Notes: generated by a model from the sequence alone, not told the origin. A stretch of 64,000 nucleotides of DNA from Competibacter_A sp002352125 (GCA_035441325.1 DAOROA010000003.1:38189-102188); one strand, 5' to 3'. Shown: positions 43,545-53,104, counted from the stretch's first letter. Program-made: numbers and translations.

Positions 43545-43640
43545 GGCTCCCCTTTCCTGCTGGGAGAGGGGTCGGGGGTGAGGGTTGTTTCCGGGATGCT
43601 AGCTCTCACCCTAACTCTCTCTCAAGGGGAGAGGGAAGTT
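43545..43640. repeat. pair of inverted GC-rich repeats between cobD and cobA
   Basis: GGGAGAGGGGTCGGGGGTGA and, further on, CTCACCCTAACTCTCTCTCA are inverted copies of the dispersed repeat also seen at 30,171 and 41,551. They fill most of the cobD-cobA gap and can fold into a hairpin. Confidence 0.65.
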
Positions 43641-43660
43641 TTTGTGCTCTTGACAAGACC

Positions 43661-44446
43661 ATGACAGAACAATCGAATTCAGACCTGCCGCGTTCCCTGG
43701 CCGGCGAAGTGTATCTAGTGGGCGCTGGTCCCGGTGATCCCGAATTGCTGACTCTCAAGGCGCTGCGGTTGATGAAGCAGGCCGATGTCGCCGTGCACGA
43801 TCGATTGATCGCCCCGGCGATTTTGGAATTGCTGGAACCGCGCATCGAGCGGATTTTCGTCGGTAAGAAGCCGGATCATCACACCTTGCCGCAGAGCGAA
43901 ATCAATCAATTGCTGGTGAATCTTGCGCTACAGGGCAAGCGGGTGTTGCGGCTCAAGGGCGGCGATCCGTTCATCTTTGGGCGCGGCGGCGAGGAAATCG
44001 AAACGCTGATGGCAGCCGGCATCCCGTTTCAAGTGGTGCCAGGGGTGACCGCCGCTGCCGGGTGCGCGGCGTATGCCGGCATCCCGTTGACCCACCGCGA
44101 TTACGCTCAGGCGTGCGTGTTCGTGACCGGCCATCTCAAGGACGGTAGCTTGGATCTGAACTGGCCGGCGCTGGTGCAGCCGCGTCAGACAGTGGTGTTC
44201 TACATGGGACTGAAAAGCGTCCGCCACATTTGCGACCTGCTGCGCGAGCACGGCATGGCAAGCGATATGCCGGCGGCTTTGGTGGAGCAGGGCACCACGT
44301 CGCGACAGCGGGTTTATTGCGCAACGCTCGCCACCTTATCCACCGTGATCCAAAACGCCGGAATTCATTCGCCGGCGCTGTTGATCGTCGGCGAGGTGGT
44401 GAAACTGCGGTCGCGATTGGCTTGGTTCGAGCCGGTTTCGCCGTGA
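43661..44446 (+). CDS. cobA: uroporphyrinogen-III C-methyltransferase
   Basis: The 261-residue protein has the SUMT signatures VYLVGAGPGDPELLTLKAL, RLKGGDPFIFGRGGEE and a VVPGVTAAAGCAAYAGIPLTHRD segment. It methylates uroporphyrinogen III twice with SAM, feeding cobalamin and siroheme. It lacks the CysG dehydrogenase domain. The ATG at 43,661 follows the repeat pair. Confidence 0.94.
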   Translation: MTEQSNSDLPRSLAGEVYLVGAGPGDPELLTLKALRLMKQADVAVHDRLIAPAILELLEPRIERIFVGKKPDHHTLPQSEINQLLVNLALQGKRVLRLKGGDPFIFGRGGEEIETLMAAGIPFQVVPGVTAAAGCAAYAGIPLTHRDYAQACVFVTGHLKDGSLDLNWPALVQPRQTVVFYMGLKSVRHICDLLREHGMASDMPAALVEQGTTSRQRVYCATLATLSTVIQNAGIHSPALLIVGEVVKLRSRLAWFEPVSP

Positions 44447-44447
44447 G

Positions 44448-45047
44448 CTACCGGCCCCGGAATGCGCCCTGCGGCGTTGAATCGACGCCAACCGATTTTG
44501 GATGGAAAGACGGCCTGGGTTTAGTGATCGGCGGTTTGGACGGTTCTGGGGGCGGTGGTGGTGGTTTGTGGCAATCCGGCCACGGTTGGCAGGGCCAGGG
44601 ACGCGGCGGATACGGTTGGGGCGGATAAGGCGGATAAGGCGGATAAGGTGGCGGGTATTCGACGACAACGCCGTTGTTGTCGTTGTTTTGCTGTTGCTGT
44701 TGCTGGTTGAGCAGGTCGTTCTTCAGCCGTTGGTTTTCCTGTTCCAAATCCCGGATAGCTTGCTCTTGGCGGGCCTGTTCCGCAGCCTCCCGCTCGCGGG
44801 CCATTTGTTGGGATAGGGCGTTGATGCGCGCGATTTCGGCGGCGGAATCGGCGTTGGGTGGAGCGGCGGGTGGCGACGGGGCAACATCGAGCGTTTGCAC
44901 TTGTGCCGTATCGTCGGGCTTCTTTTCGCCGTAGTGGACCTTGCCGCTGGCGTCGGTCCATTTGTAGATCTGTTGGGCGTCGGCGACGGACAGCATCGGG
45001 ACGAGCGCGATAGCAGCGAGTAGAGATGTCGGCCGTTTGATGTGCAT
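44448..45047 (-). CDS. DUF4124 domain periplasmic protein
   Basis: The 199-residue protein has a signal peptide (LLAAIALVPMLSVADAQ), then IYKWTDASGKVHYGEKKPDD, the DUF4124 signature. A coiled coil with a Gln/Asn run and a Pro/Tyr-rich C-terminal repeat (YPPYPPYPPQPYPP) follow. The function of the family is not known. It converges on cobA with a one-base gap. Confidence 0.85.
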   Translation of the reverse strand: MHIKRPTSLLAAIALVPMLSVADAQQIYKWTDASGKVHYGEKKPDDTAQVQTLDVAPSPPAAPPNADSAAEIARINALSQQMAREREAAEQARQEQAIRDLEQENQRLKNDLLNQQQQQQNNDNNGVVVEYPPPYPPYPPYPPQPYPPRPWPCQPWPDCHKPPPPPPEPSKPPITKPRPSFHPKSVGVDSTPQGAFRGR

Positions 45048-45229
45048 GGTCGATTCTAGAGAGAATAAAACGACTGGCTAGTTAGAACAGGAAAAACAAA
45101 TAAGTTCAATGATGTATTGGTCGAAAAGCGAAACGGGATACCCATTTTCATCGATGGCCGCATAGTGAGCCTTGGCGGGAATTGCTAGAATCGCCGACCT
45201 CGTTTCAGCCACGATCAGAAGGAGCGCCC

Positions 45230-46054
45230 TTGGACATTTTGTTGATTCTTAAGGCCTTGGCCCTGGGGCTGGTCGAGGCGGCCTCGGAATTTCTGCCCAT
45301 TTCCAGCACGGGCCATTTGATCATTGTAGGGGATTATCTCGATTTCACGGGACCACGCGCCGAGGCCTTCGAAATTTTCATCCAGCTCGGGGCGATTCTG
45401 GCCGTGGTGTGGATATACCGGAAACGGTTACGCGACATGGTCCTCAACGTCGGCCAAGACGCCAACGTGCAGCGGTTATTCGTCAATCTAGCGATAGCGT
45501 TCGTCCCGGCGGCGACGCTGGGCCTGCTTTTGCACAAGCAAATTACTCACTATCTGTTCAATCCGGTTAGCGTGGCCGGGGCGCTGGTGGTGGGCGGAAT
45601 CGCGATATTGCTGATCGAGCGTTACGCGGGGATGGTGCGGGTGCGGGCGGTGGAAGAGATGAGCTGGAAGGATGCCTTGGTGGTGGGGATCGCCCAGAGC
45701 GTGTCGCTGTTTCCGGGCGTATCGCGGTCGGGCGCGACCATCATGGGCGGGATGCTAGGTGGCATGTCGCGGTTTGCGGCGACCGAGTTTTCTTTCTTTC
45801 TGGCCATTCCGACCATGTTCGCCGCGACCGGTTACAGCCTCTTCAAAGAATGGGGCAACCTGACGGCTGCCGATGGGCCGATGTTCGTGGTCGGTTTCGT
45901 GGCCGCTTTTCTGGGTGGGCTGGCGGTGGTGCGCTTTTTGTTGGCGTATGTCGGCCAGCACAGTTTTGCGCCGTTCGCGTATTACCGCATCGTGTTCGGT
46001 GGTTTGCTGCTAGCGTATTTTCATTATCATCCGTGGGTGGGGAAGGGCGGGTGA
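45230..46054 (+). CDS. uppP: undecaprenyl-diphosphatase
   Basis: The 274-residue membrane protein has the two UppP/BacA signatures, SEFLPISSTGHLIIVGDYLDF and GVSRSGATIMGGML. It recycles undecaprenyl pyrophosphate for cell-wall synthesis. The first motif reads EAASEFLP rather than the usual EGLTEFLP. I placed the start at a TTG at 45,230, directly after AGAAGGAGC; the frame is open further upstream. Confidence 0.94.
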   Translation: MDILLILKALALGLVEAASEFLPISSTGHLIIVGDYLDFTGPRAEAFEIFIQLGAILAVVWIYRKRLRDMVLNVGQDANVQRLFVNLAIAFVPAATLGLLLHKQITHYLFNPVSVAGALVVGGIAILLIERYAGMVRVRAVEEMSWKDALVVGIAQSVSLFPGVSRSGATIMGGMLGGMSRFAATEFSFFLAIPTMFAATGYSLFKEWGNLTAADGPMFVVGFVAAFLGGLAVVRFLLAYVGQHSFAPFAYYRIVFGGLLLAYFHYHPWVGKGG

Positions 46055-46536
46055 GCGGCGCGCCGGGATACTGGTCCGTCGAGTGCGGCTTGCCGGAAAA
46101 ATCCGAATCGATGATCGACGTGTTTTCCGAAACGTGGATGCTGGAGTATGCGCGATTGTGGAACGCCGAAAAAACCATGGTCGACGAATTGAACGGCCAA
46201 CGGTTTAGCGCGGTAGTCGGCTATGGATTCCCCGACGCACCGGCTCCGAAAAGCATGTTGGTGGTCGTGCGCGGCGTGGTGGAACGTGCGGGTGGTTACG
46301 ATGGCCGGGAGCTGGATTGGGATTTGCGAGCCGCGCCGATGGATTGGTTAGCGTGGCTGAATCGAGGTTTCGATCTATCGAACCTGCTGGTCGCGGTGGG
46401 CAGCGGCCGTTTGCAAGTTCGCAAAGGCGACCACAAACGCATTCTCCGCAAACCGCCGCTGGTGGCTGCGCTATTGCGGGCTTTCGCGCTGATGACGACC
46501 GCGCAGCGCGCGTTGGCCGGCGATCGCGCTGGTTGA
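46051..46536 (+). CDS. SCP2-like small protein
   Basis: From a GTG overlapping the uppP stop, the frame encodes 161 residues including VFSETWMLEYARLWNAE and FSAVVGYGFPDAPAPKSMLVVV. This resembles short SCP2-type sterol-carrier-like proteins. An ATG at 46,111 is an alternative start. The likely role is lipid binding, inferred only. The longer frame to 45,850 overlaps uppP and was not used. Confidence 0.6.
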   Translation: MSGAPGYWSVECGLPEKSESMIDVFSETWMLEYARLWNAEKTMVDELNGQRFSAVVGYGFPDAPAPKSMLVVVRGVVERAGGYDGRELDWDLRAAPMDWLAWLNRGFDLSNLLVAVGSGRLQVRKGDHKRILRKPPLVAALLRAFALMTTAQRALAGDRAG

Positions 46537-46571
46537 TGGTTCTGCGGTTCGGCAGCTTCGCGAAGCGCGGG

Positions 46572-46844
46572 CTATTCCGCGAAATGCTCCAAGCAGTGTT
46601 TGCCGTCTTCGGGCGCTAAGGCACGCTCGATCCGATCTGCATGGGTAGCGAGGAAAGCCGGTTTTTTCTCCCGGTTCCTGTCCTCGAAGCCGAAATAGCG
46701 GCTCAGGTAGCGGCAGGTCGATGGAACCAAAAAAGGCAAATCCCGCAGAACGGCCAACACCGGTTCCTCGTGCTTTTCGTACAGCGGTACGAGGTCGCCG
46801 GCAAAGGCTTCCGTGGTGGCCGCATCGAGTTTTTCCCGAGCCAC
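46572..46844 (-). CDS. small hypothetical protein, possibly a C-terminal remnant
   Basis: The 90-residue frame is basic at the start and rich in helices (EAFAGDLVPLYEKHEEPVLA; DRIERALAPEDGK). It is open about 25 codons further upstream without a start (YLRVYLFLGWV) and then closed by a stop. It may be the end of a longer decayed gene. No family recognised. The 46,845-47,057 gap to its right shows nothing else. Confidence 0.45.
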   Translation of the reverse strand: MAREKLDAATTEAFAGDLVPLYEKHEEPVLAVLRDLPFLVPSTCRYLSRYFGFEDRNREKKPAFLATHADRIERALAPEDGKHCLEHFAE

Positions 46845-47057
46845 CCATCCCAGGAATAGGTAAACGCGCAGATAATCCTGCCTGAACTGGGTGTTGTCCC
46901 GGTCCCGCTGGGCGTAGAATTACCAGCGATTCCGGGCCGGTTGGATTCGGCCATTTCATTCTGGACCGGTGCAAGCCAACTTTCGGTTCAGAGTGGCCAG
47001 CCATGCTTGGCTTGGCCGAGCGACGCGAAAACCGCACGATTGGCTGGAGAATGCCGT

Positions 47058-49934
47058 CTATGTTTCCCCTCCTAAATCCGGTTCGCCGCAATGCCGCAGA
47101 ACGACCGCCCGCGCGGCATCCCGCAACCGCACCGCCGCCGACCAATCGTTGCCGTCCGGTTGAATCGGCGGTTCGACGATCACCTCCAGCCGGCCCCGGC
47201 GCGGAAACCAAGACCCGGCGCGCAGCATCGAGCGAGTACCGCGAATGATCACCGGAACCACCGGTGTACCCGCTTGCGCCGCCGCCACGAACGCACCCAT
47301 GCGGAAGGCGAGCAGGCCCGGCATTCGCGTAAACGTGCCTTCGGGGAAGAAACCCAAAGATTGGCCGGAGCGTGCCGCCTCGGCGACTTTGCCGGCTTCT
47401 TCCGCGCTGCGCTGCACATCGAAACGTTCGACGAACAACGTGCCCATCCGCTGCAAGGGTTTGGCAAGCCAACGGTCGTTTAACAACTCGCGCTTGGCGA
47501 CGTAGTGAAAATGGCGCGGTATCGCCGCGATCAACACGTAGGCATCCAGGTAGCTGGAGTGGTTGGCGACCAGCACGCAGGGACCGGCGGGCAGATTTTC
47601 CAAGCCGCGCACCGCGAGCGGCGTGCCAGTCAACCGTGCCAGCGTCAGGGCCGCGTTCCGGCTCAGCGCCCAGCGCCATGCTTGCCGGGGAAGCGTCATG
47701 ATGCCCAACCAAGCGCCCGGTGCCAGCAACCCGAACACCGTCCAGGCATAGCCGGCGTACAAGCGTTCCATCGCACCGCGCCATAGCCGCCGCGCCTGCG
47801 CCCCGATGCCGGCGACGGCGATCCGGGCCAATTGCAGCCACAACGCCCGCCCGCCGCTGCCGAGCGCGTCGTGTTCGTACAAGTCTCGCACCGCCGACCG
47901 GCGAATTTTGCCGCTGGAGGTTTTCAGCACCGCATGGGGCGGCACCAGCACTACGTCGTCGGGCGGAACTCCAAGCAGGTCCACGCCCGTGCTTTGAATT
48001 TGCTGGCGAAGATCGGCCAAAACGTCCGGTTGCGTGGCGCGAGTTTCGGCGACCACCACCAATCGTTCGCTGCCCGTTGCCGGGTCGTTGCTGGCGAAAG
48101 CGGCCACGCAGCCCTTGCGGATCCCCGGAATTTCCCCAACCGCCTGTTCCAGCTCGTAAGGATAGAGATTACGGCCGCCGCGAATGATCAGATCCTTGAC
48201 CCGGCCGGTCAGATACACATCGCCGCCAGCCAGATAGGCGCGATCCCCGGAATCGAGCCAATCGTCGCCGTGTGGAAACAGCTTGCGGGTCGCCTCGGGG
48301 TTGCGGTAATAGCCGGCGGTCGCGGACGGCCCCTTGAATTCCAGCCGGCCTTCCCGCCGCTCCGGCAACTCGCGACCCTGTTCGTCCACGATACGGATTT
48401 GGTGGCCGGGAATCGGCTGACCGCAAGCGGGAAACCGCAGCGTGGCCGGATCGTTGGCGCCGGCCGGTTCGGCCCGACCGCTGGCCACGAACGCATCGCG
48501 TCGAACGGAATCGAACGCCGGCCTTCGATCCGGTGACTGCAAAGTCAGCCCGACCGAACACTCGGCCAGCCCGTACACCGGCGCCATGGCTTCGGGCCGA
48601 AAACCGTAGGGGCCGAAGCGGGCGACGAACCGTTCGATGGTTGCCGGGTTGACCGGCTCCGCGCCATTGCCAGCCATTCGCCAGGAACTCAGGTCCAAGC
48701 CATCGAGTTCGCGATCCTGGATGGCGCGCGCGCAAAGTTCGTAAGCGAAATTCGGGGCGGCCGACAACGTGCCACGGTGGCGGTGAATCGCCCAGAGCCA
48801 GCGGGCCGGCCGCGCCAGGAAGCTCAAGGGCGACATCACCACCAGCGGAAAAGCATGGTACAGGCTACCTAGACAAGCGCCGATCAACCCCATGTCGTGA
48901 TAGAGCGGCAACCAACTGACGAACACATCGTCGGAATCGACGACTACATGCCGGCCCATCGCGCGCAAATTGGCCAGCAGGTTGGCGTGCGTGAGCATCA
49001 CGCCTTTGGGATCGCCGGTACTGCCGGAGGTGTATTGCAAAAAAGCGAGGTCTTGAGCGCGGGTCGGGGCGGCGGTCCAGGCGGCTGGATTCTGCCGAAG
49101 CTCCGCCACCGTGACGACGTGACGCAAATCTTCGACCTGAGTTTGCAGCAGCCGGGCGACCAGTTTCGCTTCGGGCACGGTAATCAGCGCCACGGTCTGG
49201 GCGTTGTTCAGCAGCCGGGCATGGCGGCGCAGGTGCTCTTCGATCTGCGAGGGCCGTACCGGCGGATAAATCGGCACCGGTACGCCGCCGGCCAGCAGGA
49301 TGCCGAAGAAACTGAGAAAGTAGTCGCTGCCGGTCGGAAGCATGATGGCCACGGTCTGGAGCGGTTGCAGCCCGCGTTCGCGTAACCCCGTCGCTACCGC
49401 CTGTGCGCCTTGTTGCAGATCGGCGTAGGTAAAGGCCGCTTCGATTTTGTCGTCGCCGCCTTGGATTTGGATCGCCACTCGTTTGGGATGGGTTTGAACG
49501 TGCCAATCCAGCATCTCGATCAGCGTTGCCGCGCGGTCGGGGGTTCCAACCTTGGGATGTTGGCCCGTCGGCGTCGACCGATTTGCCGCCGATGGCAATG
49601 CCTCGACTTGGGTCGCGGGCGATCCGGACCAGATCAGCTTCAACAAATCGCGCGGCGTTTCGGCCAGCAGCATCTGCTCGCCTAAAGCCGCTCCAAAAGT
49701 TTGCTCGATCCGCCGCAACAGTTCGGTTCGGGCTAAGCTGTCCAGCGCTAAATCTCGATCCAGGTGGCTGTCCAGATCGAGGATTGCTGCCGCCCGGTCC
49801 GACGGGCGGAGTTCGAGCAGCAGCTCCCGCAGTAAGGTCAGCAGCCGGGTTGCAGTGTCTTGGCCGGAACCGCTGGCTGGTGGAGCCGGCCCGGCATCGG
49901 TAAATGGCTGTGGTCCATCATGTTCGGGGGACAT
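47058..49934 (-). CDS. ACP - fatty acyl-AMP ligase - acyltransferase fusion
   Basis: The 958-residue protein has three domains. Residues ~25-105 look like an acyl carrier protein (DRDLALDSLARTELLRRIE, with the phosphopantetheine serine in DSL). Residues ~125-690 are a fatty acyl-AMP ligase (FLQYTSGSTGDPKGVMLTHANL, GDRAYL, KTSSGKIRRS). Residues ~720-958 are a PlsC-type acyltransferase (VANHSSYLDA; FFPEGTFTRMPG). Activated acyl chains could thus be loaded on the ACP and transferred to a glycerolipid or other acceptor within one protein. An ATG at 49,973 is the alternative start. Confidence 0.85.
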   Translation of the reverse strand: MSPEHDGPQPFTDAGPAPPASGSGQDTATRLLTLLRELLLELRPSDRAAAILDLDSHLDRDLALDSLARTELLRRIEQTFGAALGEQMLLAETPRDLLKLIWSGSPATQVEALPSAANRSTPTGQHPKVGTPDRAATLIEMLDWHVQTHPKRVAIQIQGGDDKIEAAFTYADLQQGAQAVATGLRERGLQPLQTVAIMLPTGSDYFLSFFGILLAGGVPVPIYPPVRPSQIEEHLRRHARLLNNAQTVALITVPEAKLVARLLQTQVEDLRHVVTVAELRQNPAAWTAAPTRAQDLAFLQYTSGSTGDPKGVMLTHANLLANLRAMGRHVVVDSDDVFVSWLPLYHDMGLIGACLGSLYHAFPLVVMSPLSFLARPARWLWAIHRHRGTLSAAPNFAYELCARAIQDRELDGLDLSSWRMAGNGAEPVNPATIERFVARFGPYGFRPEAMAPVYGLAECSVGLTLQSPDRRPAFDSVRRDAFVASGRAEPAGANDPATLRFPACGQPIPGHQIRIVDEQGRELPERREGRLEFKGPSATAGYYRNPEATRKLFPHGDDWLDSGDRAYLAGGDVYLTGRVKDLIIRGGRNLYPYELEQAVGEIPGIRKGCVAAFASNDPATGSERLVVVAETRATQPDVLADLRQQIQSTGVDLLGVPPDDVVLVPPHAVLKTSSGKIRRSAVRDLYEHDALGSGGRALWLQLARIAVAGIGAQARRLWRGAMERLYAGYAWTVFGLLAPGAWLGIMTLPRQAWRWALSRNAALTLARLTGTPLAVRGLENLPAGPCVLVANHSSYLDAYVLIAAIPRHFHYVAKRELLNDRWLAKPLQRMGTLFVERFDVQRSAEEAGKVAEAARSGQSLGFFPEGTFTRMPGLLAFRMGAFVAAAQAGTPVVPVIIRGTRSMLRAGSWFPRRGRLEVIVEPPIQPDGNDWSAAVRLRDAARAVVLRHCGEPDLGGET

Positions 49935-50092
49935 GGCGGTCGTCCGGTGGATATCGCGAGTTTCGGCCGGCAATCGAAGGTAAACTGTCGGCGTTTTGGT
50001 CTGTCATTCTAGAATATGACTGCCGAAGCGTGCTGATATCGGCGGACGCGATCGCGTTTCTCCGTGCCGCCGCCCGATAAGAGGACCCGTTC

Positions 50093-52462
50093 ATGTTCCG
50101 TAAACCGTTTCGCGTCTGCTGGTTGATGTGGCTGTTGTTGGGGCCGGGGTGTGCCCTGGCGCTGGAAATCGGCGAAATCGAGGTCAGTTCGTCCTTAAAT
50201 CAATTATTCGACGCGAAAATCCCGCTGCCAAAGCTGACTCCAGAAGAGCTGTCCAAGATTTCGGTCAAACTGGGACCGCCATCGATGTTCAAAGAGTTTG
50301 GCTTGGATCGGACCTCGATTCTGGCAAAACTGGTGTTTTCTATCGAGTACAACGCGGAAGGAGAGGTTTACGTCAAAGTGATTTCGACCGAGCCGCTCCG
50401 CGAGCCGTCGCTGGGATTGTTGCTGGAGTTCGGCTGGCCGCGCGGCAAGACCTTTCGCGAGTTCACCGTCTTTCTCGACCCCGTGCAACGGCTGGCCAAA
50501 CGGCCGGCCGACCGGACCAAAACGGTTTTGGACACCGCTCCGGCCGCCGCATCGGAACCGGATTTAGCGTCAACTCCGATTCCAGCGCCGACACCACCGT
50601 CTTCGGTTCCGGCTCCGGTCGTAGCGGCCGCCGAAACCGCCTCGATCTCCGTTGCGCCATCTCCCGTGCCGGTGGAAGCATCGCCACCGCCGGTCAAGAC
50701 ATACAAGCCGGGTGATTCTTACGGTCCCGTCGCGGCCGGCGAAGGCCTGTGGAAGATCGCGCTCGAAGTCCGGCCCGATCCCGGTATTACTCCAGACCAG
50801 ATGATGCAGGCTTTGTTCAGAGCCAATCCGCACGCGTTTACCAAGTCGGGAATCGATGGTTTGAAGATCGGTGCCACCCTGCGTATTCCGGCCTTGCGCG
50901 AGATCGCCGATTTCACCGGCTCGGCTACGGCGAGGCGATTGGCGGAAACCGAGGAGGCGGCGATATCCATGCTGGCGGAAACCGCCAAACCGCCGGCCGG
51001 CTCTTCGGCGGCAGAGTCGGGTAGCACCGAGTCCCAGACCGGCATCGTTGGCCCAAAAGTGTTTCCGCTGGAGCCACCCGCCGCAATCGAGCCAACCATG
51101 GTCGAGACCGCACCCCTCGCTGCGGTGGAATCGCGTGTTGCCGAAACGGCCGCGCCGCCAGCGGTCGCGGCCAAGGTCGAATCCCCTTGGATTGCTTTGC
51201 CAACCAAGTCATCGAAATCCGAATCGGTCGCGCGGCCCGTGGTTGTGGAGCGGCCGGTGGCGCCGCCGGTTTTAGAGCCAGTGCCGGCGGCTCCGCTGTT
51301 GTTTTCGGCCGTGTCGGAGGTGATGGCGTCGGCCGTTAAGATTCCGGCGTTCGCGATTCCGGCCCAAATCGTTCCCGGCGCGATCTTTGCCGATGTCCCA
51401 GCACCGCCTCCGGCCCGGAAGAGCCCGGAAATTGGTGCGGCTCCGCAGGTCGTTGCCGCCGGGCAGGAGATACCGGCCCGGAAAATTTCCGGGTTCGATG
51501 CGGTTGCCCCGCTTGCCGCAGCCGGGCGGGTAGCGAAGCCGCCGGTAGCGAGCGGCCGGGCTGCCGCTGCTGGCTCTTTGCCGGTGCCAGCGCCGGATGC
51601 CGCCGCCGATTTGCTTGCCGCGCTCGATGCACGGGTTCGGTTTGCCACGCTCGATTTGGCGCTGTTTGCCGCAGAAGCAAAACCGCCCGTTACGCCCTTG
51701 CCGGAAGCGGAGCCTGCAAGCGTGAGCCGGCCGGAAACGTCGCCGCCTTCACCGCCAGCGAATGTTGAAAAACCGGACCAACCAGCCATCGAGGCTGTTG
51801 CGTCGCCGGTTGTCGAGACATCGCCCAGCGAAGCTGCCGCGCCGCCGGTTGCCGTGCCGCCGGTTGCCGTGCCGCCGGTTGCCGTGCCGCCGGTTGTCGA
51901 GACATCGCCCAGCGAAGCTGCCGCGCCGCCGGTTGCCGTGCCGCCGGTTGTCGAGACATCGCCCAGCGAAGCTGCCGCGCCGCCGGTTGCCGAAACCGTG
52001 GCACCGTCAGCAGTCGATGCGGATGTGTCGCCAGATACTGGTTCGAGCGGACTGACGACCGGATCTACCTACAAAGGTGGAGAACAATACGGTCCGGTTG
52101 CTCCCAACGAACGGCTTTGGGACATCGCCGCCAAGGTGCGTCCCGATCCGGGCATCGGTAAAGATGTCATGATGAAGGCGCTGTTTATGGCCAATCCGCA
52201 GGCGTTTTCCAAACCGGGGATGAACCAATTAAAAGTGGGCGCCGTGCTGCGCGTTCCGACCTTGGGGGAGATCGCGAACTACACGGGTTCCACAGCCGCG
52301 AAGCAATTGCTGGAACAGCAACAAGCTAAATCTGATATGCCGCCTATCCCGGAGGCTGGCCCGGAATCGACGGTATCCGCAGACGAGCCGAAACCGGCTT
52401 CGGAATCCGCCTTGCCGGTCGTCGAAACACCCCGGCCTGATGTCGCATCACCCGCCAATTGA
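50093..52462 (+). CDS. FimV-like protein
   Basis: The 789-residue protein has a signal peptide and the FimV N-terminal region (LEIGEIEVSSSLNQLFDAKIPL). It has two copies of a FimV-type module (YGPVAAGEGLWKIALEVRPDPGI and YGPVAPNERLWDIAAKVRPDPGI), each followed by LKIGATLRIP-type ends. Ala/Pro/Val-rich linkers separate them. FimV proteins organise polar assemblies and type IV pili. Here the usual long cytoplasmic TPR C-terminus is absent. Confidence 0.8.
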   Translation: MFRKPFRVCWLMWLLLGPGCALALEIGEIEVSSSLNQLFDAKIPLPKLTPEELSKISVKLGPPSMFKEFGLDRTSILAKLVFSIEYNAEGEVYVKVISTEPLREPSLGLLLEFGWPRGKTFREFTVFLDPVQRLAKRPADRTKTVLDTAPAAASEPDLASTPIPAPTPPSSVPAPVVAAAETASISVAPSPVPVEASPPPVKTYKPGDSYGPVAAGEGLWKIALEVRPDPGITPDQMMQALFRANPHAFTKSGIDGLKIGATLRIPALREIADFTGSATARRLAETEEAAISMLAETAKPPAGSSAAESGSTESQTGIVGPKVFPLEPPAAIEPTMVETAPLAAVESRVAETAAPPAVAAKVESPWIALPTKSSKSESVARPVVVERPVAPPVLEPVPAAPLLFSAVSEVMASAVKIPAFAIPAQIVPGAIFADVPAPPPARKSPEIGAAPQVVAAGQEIPARKISGFDAVAPLAAAGRVAKPPVASGRAAAAGSLPVPAPDAAADLLAALDARVRFATLDLALFAAEAKPPVTPLPEAEPASVSRPETSPPSPPANVEKPDQPAIEAVASPVVETSPSEAAAPPVAVPPVAVPPVAVPPVVETSPSEAAAPPVAVPPVVETSPSEAAAPPVAETVAPSAVDADVSPDTGSSGLTTGSTYKGGEQYGPVAPNERLWDIAAKVRPDPGIGKDVMMKALFMANPQAFSKPGMNQLKVGAVLRVPTLGEIANYTGSTAAKQLLEQQQAKSDMPPIPEAGPESTVSADEPKPASESALPVVETPRPDVASPAN
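51797..51990 (+). repeat. in-frame tandem repeats in the FimV-like linker
   Basis: A 39-base unit beginning GTTGTCGAGACATCGCCCAG occurs three times, interspersed with a 15-base unit encoding PPVAV. All are in frame, so the linker can grow or shrink without loss of the gene. Confidence 0.85.
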
Positions 52463-52473
52463 AGATCCAGTAA

Positions 52474-52498
52474 AGCCCTTCTCAATGCGAGAAGGGCT
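52474..52498. terminator. perfect hairpin between convergent genes
   Basis: AGCCCTTCTC and GAGAAGGGCT form a perfect ten-base stem with a five-base loop between the FimV-like gene and the convergent gene at 52,523. T-runs are weak on both sides, so it may work as a bidirectional terminator. Confidence 0.7.
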
Positions 52499-52522
52499 GG
52501 ATTGGAATACCGGATTGCGCGT

Positions 52523-53104
52523 TTACCGCCAGTAAAAATTCAACTGGGATTGACGCGCGCCGACCGAGGCCGTTTGCCGTTGGCTCTGACCTAGCATTTC
52601 GGCCTCTACGGTATAACGGCCGGACGGTAATTGAGCCAGGAAGTACGGCCCTCGCGAGGTGGCATCCAAGACCGCGCCGCCGCGCGAATCCAGGATGCGC
52701 ACCCGGACGTCGGCCAGATAATTGCCGCTGCCGTGCATGGCGAACATCAGCCGCAGGTTGAACTGGTTGGACAGGGCGCCGAGTTCTTCACGTTCGCTCA
52801 GGCCGATACCGCCCGACGCATAGCGGATGTTTCCTTCTGTTTGTACCTGCACCGAGCCACCGGGTGGTAACCAGCCCGCTTCGCCGTATTCGGAGGCCGG
52901 TGGCGGGTCTTGAACCGAAGCCGGCTGCTGGTGTTCCGGATAGCGTGGCTGGGCGCTATAAGTTGGTGGCGGTTCCGGCGGTTGGGACGATGCGTCGTAA
53001 GCCGGTGGAACGGCATAAGTCTGTTGGGCGTCGGCTAACGATGGCAACCCGCCACTCAGCAACAACGCCAACACCGTCAAGCTCGTTACGTGCGGTTTGA
53101 ACAT
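52523..53104 (-). CDS. secreted protein with carboxypeptidase-regulatory-like domain
   Basis: The 193-residue protein has a signal peptide (VLALLLSGGLPSLADAQQ). A Pro/Gln-rich segment follows, then a beta-sandwich-like C-terminal part (LADVRVRILDSRGGAVLDATS, LPSGRYTVEAEMLGQ). This resembles a carboxypeptidase regulatory-like domain. Function unknown. The ATG at 53,104 follows GGTTGC; an upstream frame start was rejected. Confidence 0.65.
   Translation of the reverse strand: MFKPHVTSLTVLALLLSGGLPSLADAQQTYAVPPAYDASSQPPEPPPTYSAQPRYPEHQQPASVQDPPPASEYGEAGWLPPGGSVQVQTEGNIRYASGGIGLSEREELGALSNQFNLRLMFAMHGSGNYLADVRVRILDSRGGAVLDATSRGPYFLAQLPSGRYTVEAEMLGQSQRQTASVGARQSQLNFYWR

Noticed and set aside
46471..47841. 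456-codon minus-strand frame overlapping the FAAL gene end
   Set aside because: It runs out of frame through the acyltransferase domain and is Arg/Gly-rich; a shadow.
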